A stretch of DNA of 64,000 nt. Origin: Phorcus lineatus (taxonomy: Eukaryota; Mollusca; Gastropoda; Trochida; Trochidae). The DNA lies in assembly GCA_921293015.1 (NCBI GenBank), contig OV121093.1:28468622-28532621 (forward strand), given 5' to 3'. The position numbers and the translations under genes were made by a program. Shown here piece after piece: positions 58,306 through 64,000 of this stretch. Each line of letters opens with the position of its first letter. Position 1 is the first letter of the stretch. The notes beneath the pieces are model-generated. The model was not told where the DNA came from. It was given only the letters and a program-made list of their open reading frames with translations, and did not search any database.

Positions 58306-60932
58306 CTAACCAAATCTGTATTTTTGTAAACCCTTGTGGTACAAAGCAACACACAGTTTATCTCCATCAAAACACAAACCAGTTGGAAAATGTAAACCAA
58401 CCTCTTTAGTCAGAATGTCTCTGATATAATCTCCACTGCTGCTGAGATGAATCACTTTGTTTGTGTTACAGTCAGCTACCAGAATGTCTCCTGTACTTGT
58501 GGATGTTATTCCACGTGGATCTCTCAATGCTCTGTCTCCAGTAGGTGTGTATGTGAATACAATGTCACCAGACCGTTTCAGACAGATGACAGACTTCAGA
58601 CCCCTGTCTGACACCAGGATAGTGTCTTGTCTGGTTACATGTATGTAGCGAGGATTAATAAAGCTCTTTCCTATGGCAGAAAGTGTTGTGAAGATCTTCA
58701 AGATGGTTCCCTTCATATCAATCAGATCCACAGAGGATGGGCTATAAGAACCTGCCACCAGTGTTGACTGATCCAGAGTAGACAGACCCTTGTACTTCTT
58801 ACTTGTCTGTATTGTAGACAGGAGTTCCAGGTCAGGAGTCACAGCAACTGTGATGATACGTTGAGACCCAGGAAGAGACACAGCTACCTTACCTTCACTG
58901 ATAACTGTTAAACACCAGGGCTTACCAGACACTTTGAGTACACTTGAACATGACTGTCCTCCTTTAGTGTAAAATGATTTCAGACGTTGAGATTTAAAAT
59001 CAGCAAAAACTGTGACTTTTGTTCCTGCTATTTTCATGACCAAACAATATGTAACACTGCAATTGTCGTTCACATCAAGTTTAGCGTCGATAACTTCATA
59101 TAATACAGGTGCTGCTGTCAGGTCTATGTTATCAATCTGCTGAAAATTCAAATCCACCTTGTTAATCATTACATCCATCATTTCAATATATTTCTTCAGT
59201 TGAGCAAGGTCGTGTTTAAAGCTGATGTCAGCTACATCTGTTATGTCCTTCCTCTGTGTCCCTCTGACATCTGCTCCTGATCCAGACGACAGATACATCT
59301 CAAACAGCTGCGCCTCATCCTCCAACTCCAGGGCCTGCTGGATAGACTGAGACTGCTGCTGGTACAGCTGTAGATCCATTTGTTTTGTCTTCATCATCGA
59401 CCTCAATTGCTCCTTGTCTTGTTCTGTTTGATCCTTCACCTTCTTAATCAGCTGTTATTCCTTCTGTTTCAGTGCATCAATAGCTTCTTTAATGTTTTTT
59501 TCTTATTTCTGATTCAAGCTTTGACCTATCACCCAACAGGCGTTTTCTTTGCATATCAATATTTTCAATTTCCCCAGTTGTCAAATTATTTTTCTCAGCC
59601 AGATTTTTTTGACATCCCTGAAGTTTTGATTTGACCTCCGTCAGCTTTTCCTTAGTGGTGATGACCTCTTTACATGTTCTGTGAGCAATACTGCAGCAGA
59701 CAGTACACAGGGGTTTCTCACAATCTTTGCAGTATAGCTTAATTTTCTCATCATGTGCCTCGCAGATAAATTTCTTCTGTCGAGACTTCTTGTCTGTGAC
59801 TGGTACAACTTCATGTTTTTTTAAACTTGGTATATCATTGTGCATCTGCAGACAACTCTTGCAGGATGAACCTTCACAGTCAGAACACCAATAAGTTGCT
59901 GGAGTTGTCTTTCCTTTCTGTTCGCATACCGAGCATTGATGAGATCCTGTAAAACAACAATGTTAATCAAATGTAACTCTATGCGCAATACAACGTTATA
60001 TATGATATAAACTCAATCTTCAGTTAGTTAAAATTTATTTTGTAATACAACTTGACAGAGAGTATAAATTGTCAAGAAACATGGAAGGGGATGTGTGCCA
60101 AAAATGAAATCATGTAAACTCGTAATTCGCAAGTTGTAACATGTCGTTTTCAACCATGCAATTCTCGAAAAGACAAGTCCAAATGAGCAAACCTAACATT
60201 TTAATCTTGTAAAATTCAACTTGCTGTTCTCAACTTTACAAAGTTCAAATGTAATTCTAGAAATGTCAAAGTCGAAACTCATTTTTGTATTTCAAATAAG
60301 AGGGATATACATATACGTCTGTTTCCCAAGGCTGATTTTACTACTCTTCATTTTTCATTTACGAATTGTAAAACGTAACTTGTAGCATTGCTTAATGTGT
60401 ATATCCCTCTTATTTAACCAAAAAAAAGTTAGTTTCGACTTTGACATTTCGTTGCATTCTTGGACTTGTCTTTTCGAGAATTGCATGGTTGAGAACGACA
60501 TGTTACAACTTGCGAATTACGAGTTTACATGATTTCATTTTTGGCACACATCCCCTTCCATAAGAAACTGTCTTGTAAATCATCAGTGAACAATATATTG
60601 ATATATCATATATCATGTAATGAAGTTATCCCTAATAGTACCGTGGCCAACTTTATCCATAAATCCAGATAAAAGCAGTGATGGTTTCAGCTGCCCCGCC
60701 CACTCTTCCACAGGTCTGTCAGGGTGAGGAACTGGGGTCTCTTGTCTACACGTCTACACGTGGGACAGGGGATGATCTTGTTAGTCACTGCTACTATTTT
60801 TGTGTGAAGATACTTGCCCAGGCAGTTCTTGCAGAATGAGTGTTGACACTCAAGTGTTACTGGCTGCACAAACACCTCCATACAGATGCTGCAAGTTAGG
60901 AAGTCGTCCTTTAGGTGAACTGATGTCGCCAT
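58306..60932 (-). pseudogene. TRIM locus 3, pseudogene
   Basis: Same exon plan as locus 2: RING exon 60932-60642 (donor CACG|GTAC) and body exon 59946-58306 (acceptor TTACAG), with a Gly split by a phase-1 intron. Three lesions are visible. An 8-nt tandem duplication 'ctacacgt' at 60746-60761 shifts the frame right after the last RING cysteines (CPTCR). An extra A near 59503 shifts the coiled coil (..EIRKKH stop). A TAA at about 59455 replaces a His/Gln codon just downstream. The C-terminal half from about 59439 is still open for 377 codons and similar to locus 2, ending HKYRFG, so decay is recent. A short RING-only product remains possible. Confidence 0.85.
60081..60561. mobile_element. Foldback/MITE element in intron 2 of TRIM locus 3
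   Basis: A 481-bp palindromic element. The outer arms of about 103 bp (60081-60183 and 60459-60561, 'atggaaggggatgtgtgcca'...) differ by one base. A second nested pair starts 'gaaatgtcaaagtcgaaact' on the left near 60262 and has its reverse complement on the right near 60450. It is flanked by a 7-bp direct repeat 'aagaaac' at 60074-60080 and 60562-60568. No coding capacity. It is absent from the same intron of loci 1 and 2. Confidence 0.85.
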
Positions 60933-60962
60933 CGTTGATCTAATGCCAGGTTTTGTCTGCCT

Positions 60963-62490
60963 CTGCAATGATGTAAAATGATACTATAGTCAGAATGTTT
61001 AAGAAAATCTGCTCATGTGGCTTTAACACCTTCAAATATTTCGGGGGAGGAGGGGGTGATGGAATGTTTTCAGATTTGACATCTAATAAAAAAGAAAAAG
61101 GAACTAAGAATTATCATAGTTATAGTGTGATGATTCCATGAATCAATATGAAAAACATGTGATCTTAAATGATTGGAGTAGTTAGGTGCATTTTGATTTT
61201 GATAAACATTACTTATTTTAATAATCATTTACTTTAAAAGAAATTAGACACATTAGATTTACAGACGTACATATTGAGAAAACTTAATCATCAAAGATGT
61301 GGTTTGGAATACATAATACACTGCAATCATTCAATTAAAGGTATCATGTATAAACATTCATTTCCTGCATGATAATACTCTCTACTTGCTTTTAAATGAA
61401 ACAAATGTGAAGCTTTCTTTTGAATAGATGGTATATCACAATCTATAAGAACATCGTGGATAACCTTACGTTAGGACCTAATTATTTTACTATAACAATT
61501 CTAAATTTCTTAAAGATACTTAATGTTATAACAACTGTATAGTTTATCTTCTAAATATAATTTGTAACAAATATTCATATATGAAATACGATACATATAA
61601 ATTAATTATGATTATTTCATACAAAAAATGTTAAAATTCTTCACGACGTTCTAGAATTCTTCTTTACATTCTAATTAGTTAAAAAAAACAACCCTTAACA
61701 TATTGCATATAACCCGTTCTTGTGGACCCTTACACGTGACGTTCGACTTGAAATAACACAGCAGTGTCTCTTACACAGACAAACACTACTTACTTAATAT
61801 ATCATTAGATTTGCATTGACTCTGTTGTCTCTTACACAGACAAACACTACTTACTTAATATATCATTAGATTTGCATTGACTCTGTTGCTTATATTGCAG
61901 GTGCGAATTATTTCACATCGTTAATTATTTAGATAGGCACATAGACACGCGTATAGAACCTCAACTACTAACTTTGTACCCGTAAATAACATTTGCCCAG
62001 CTGCATTACGTGGATTATAATGCAGGTATGTAGTTTAAAATGGATTCTTCCAGAATACACCCATGTGGACCCTCAAAAGCCGCTATACGACTGTACATGG
62101 TGTCAATCAGGTTTATTTATAATTATGTATTGAAAAGGTCTGGTTCTGATACTGCAATTACGAGCTCAATAAAAGTCCAAACATGTTCCCAAACGTTGCA
62201 TCTTGAGTTAATAACATAACCGGGGTCATTTGTGATAGTAATATCAAACCGAAAGTAGAAACTGACCACTTCCGCATTCCTTATACCGAGTTATACACGC
62301 ATACCTGTAAATACGATGACAATAACCATTGATAACTAAATCTGCTACAGCGAACGTTAAGAGGATAATCAAAAAACAAAATGTCGTACCTTGATTAATG
62401 GTTATCATTGACTGGGGAATGTTTATAGTCTATACCTAAACGGACGACTCGCCTCGCTGGTTTCTCAAGCTGGCAACTAGTCACGTGACT
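60963..62490 (-). promoter_or_regulatory. TRIM locus 3: intron 1, non-coding 5' exon and promoter palindrome
   Basis: The acceptor CATTGCAG| is at 60964-60963. A 5' exon ends at 62390 with donor AAG|GTACG, as in the other loci. GTCACGTGAC is at 62480-62489. The intron includes a perfect 61-bp tandem duplication (61766-61887) and otherwise AT-rich sequence with no gene. Confidence 0.55.
61766..61887. repeat. 61-bp perfect tandem duplication
   Basis: Two identical copies, 61766-61826 and 61827-61887, beginning 'gtctcttacacagacaaaca'. Confidence 0.9.
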
Positions 62491-62936
62491 TTTTTGTGTG
62501 AGGCTCGTGATGAGTGTGCAGTGTATATCTGCTCTGTAATGGAAACTGATATAAATTTATATAAAGGCTACAGTTTTATATCAACTCTTCTTTAGTGCAA
62601 GGGTCTTACTTATAATTATAATGCTTGAATATTTTGTGGCGTGATATACTTTTTCTGATAAAAATGTTTATCATTATACGACATATCATTTTAATGATTA
62701 CCTGTTACTGATATTTTAAAGTTTTCAAATAGAATGAAACTGGTTTAGTTAGTTATTACTGTGTTACTTGTTTTAGATGTCATGATTATATTAAAGCTAT
62801 TTTTTTTTGCTGGTATCCTGATATTTGTATTCAATAATTAATAAAGTGTCAGATTATTTCTACGATTATGGTTTAATTTTCACATTTAGGACAATTGAAT
62901 CAAAAGGGACTGTATGATTAATGTGTGATACAGAGT

Positions 62937-62988
<52 letters not shown>

Positions 62989-64000
62989 TTTAAGATAACA
63001 TTAAATCCCTTTTCTGTCGGGAAATACTGTTTGCTAACTAGTCAATTAAGGAGTTAAAACAATTTGTGAGGTAATGCAATTTTTTTTAAATTTCAAACAC
63101 CTCACACTTGCAAAGGTTGAGAATTATTTCAATTTTTTTTTGAAGTGACATGACAATGTAACATTTACTTTCATGATGTCATAATATTTCAAAATACATT
63201 GATCAGTTATTGATTGTAATCTACCTTGAAATGATAATGACTTATAAGATATTGGAGTAAGTTTTACAAAGTGAAGTTTTAGATCTTAATCATCTGTGTA
63301 AAACAATTTAAAAACGTTTTCTTTAAATTAGTTGCATTATGTTGTTACTCCGGCAATGCTAACGGACACATATTATGTTTGCATGTAGATTTCAGCGTAC
63401 TTCATGCGATTAGCTCTGAAAGTTTCATTTGCTTACCAAATTTAGACACTCATTGTCTAAAGGCGTCATTGACCAATTATATATGTAAAAAAACTTAAGT
63501 ATTGTTCACTTTTATCCAAATCCCAACAAGTACTTGTAAAATCATAAACATATTTCAGACAGTGACTCATTTTTTTAAAAATCAGTGTTGCTCATTTTTA
63601 TGTAAATTGTCTCATTTGTTGTGTTTAACTAAGCCCTGTAATCATTATTTCGGCTATCTGACTCGTGACAGTGATGGACACGTAAATGGGCAATATTGAT
63701 GCGTGACTATCGTTGTAAAATGGAATATAAAAACCTTCCTATAAATGTAGAGAAGTTTAAATTCTGAGACCCATTTTTTTATTATCATTTCAATGACCTA
63801 GAAAGTCAACCATGTATTTCTCTGTGTGTCTGCAGTAAATATGTTTCAAACATTAAGTTATTGTCCGGTTTTTGATCACAAATAACTACTTTAACCTATT
63901 CATTGTCACTATACTAAAATTATAGGCATTAAGAACGTAATATTCCGAAACAACCACTACGTCTTGATTGAAATAAGCAATATGTAAAGTTGGACATATT
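62491..64000. other. Intergenic, no gene supported
   Basis: AT-rich upstream region of TRIM locus 3. It holds the (TA)n microsatellite and, at 63840-64000, a diverged relative of 42185-42345. Short open stretches are not convincing. Confidence 0.5.
62939..62988. repeat. (TA)n microsatellite
   Basis: About 24 uninterrupted TA units after 'gtatacata'. Confidence 0.95.

Overview
This is a eukaryotic nuclear window, AT-rich outside one transposon, with multi-exon genes, GT-AG introns, TRIM (RING/B-box) genes, PAN and OTU domains and several transposon superfamilies. The gene content, and a SINE-like repeat ending in (ACTC)n that I associate with abalone genomes, suggest a marine gastropod, possibly Haliotis. 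That assignment is inference; no ribosomal or mitochondrial marker is present.

The backbone is a tandem segmental duplication carrying three minus-strand TRIM genes at 2365-6590, 28145-38190 and 58306-62490. Each has a non-coding 5' exon beside a GTCACGTGAC palindrome, a RING exon, and a long exon for B-boxes, coiled coil and C-terminal NHL-like repeats. They differ in fate. Locus 2 is intact over its coding exons but carries a complete, probably young DIRS-type retrotransposon (30955-37493) in its first intron, in sense. Locus 1 is split near its 3' end by a ~690-bp insertion with a tRNA-like SINE and a foldback. Locus 3 is a pseudogene with an 8-nt duplication in the RING exon, a +1 frameshift and a stop in the coiled coil, plus a 481-bp foldback element in its second intron. 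On the 3' side of each gene lies a mosaic of CACGTG-rich modules (1-2364, 22440-28144, 54600-58305), including a recurring Cys-rich exon-like module. Copies of these modules also occur alone at about 44.4 and 50.7 kb.

Between loci 1 and 2 is a three-exon gene for a secreted PAN/EB-module protein (9411-17750). Its 7.4-kb second intron contains a centre-deleted ISL2EU-like DNA transposon (THAP transposase on plus, SWIM-type partner gene on minus) and a Tc1-like fossil. The stretch 17.8-22.4 kb holds only repeats.

Between loci 2 and 3 are a single-exon gene for a secreted coiled-coil/beta-propeller protein (46418-48028), a MITE-like element (44962-45553), and a degraded four-exon OTU-protease gene (51205-53192, active-site Cys to Tyr, interrupted by an (ACTC)n SINE with target duplications). 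Just upstream of the OTU gene is an integrase-like fragment (53630-54075); together they resemble a Ginger1-type transposon remnant. The last 1.5 kb is non-coding, with a (TA)n microsatellite.
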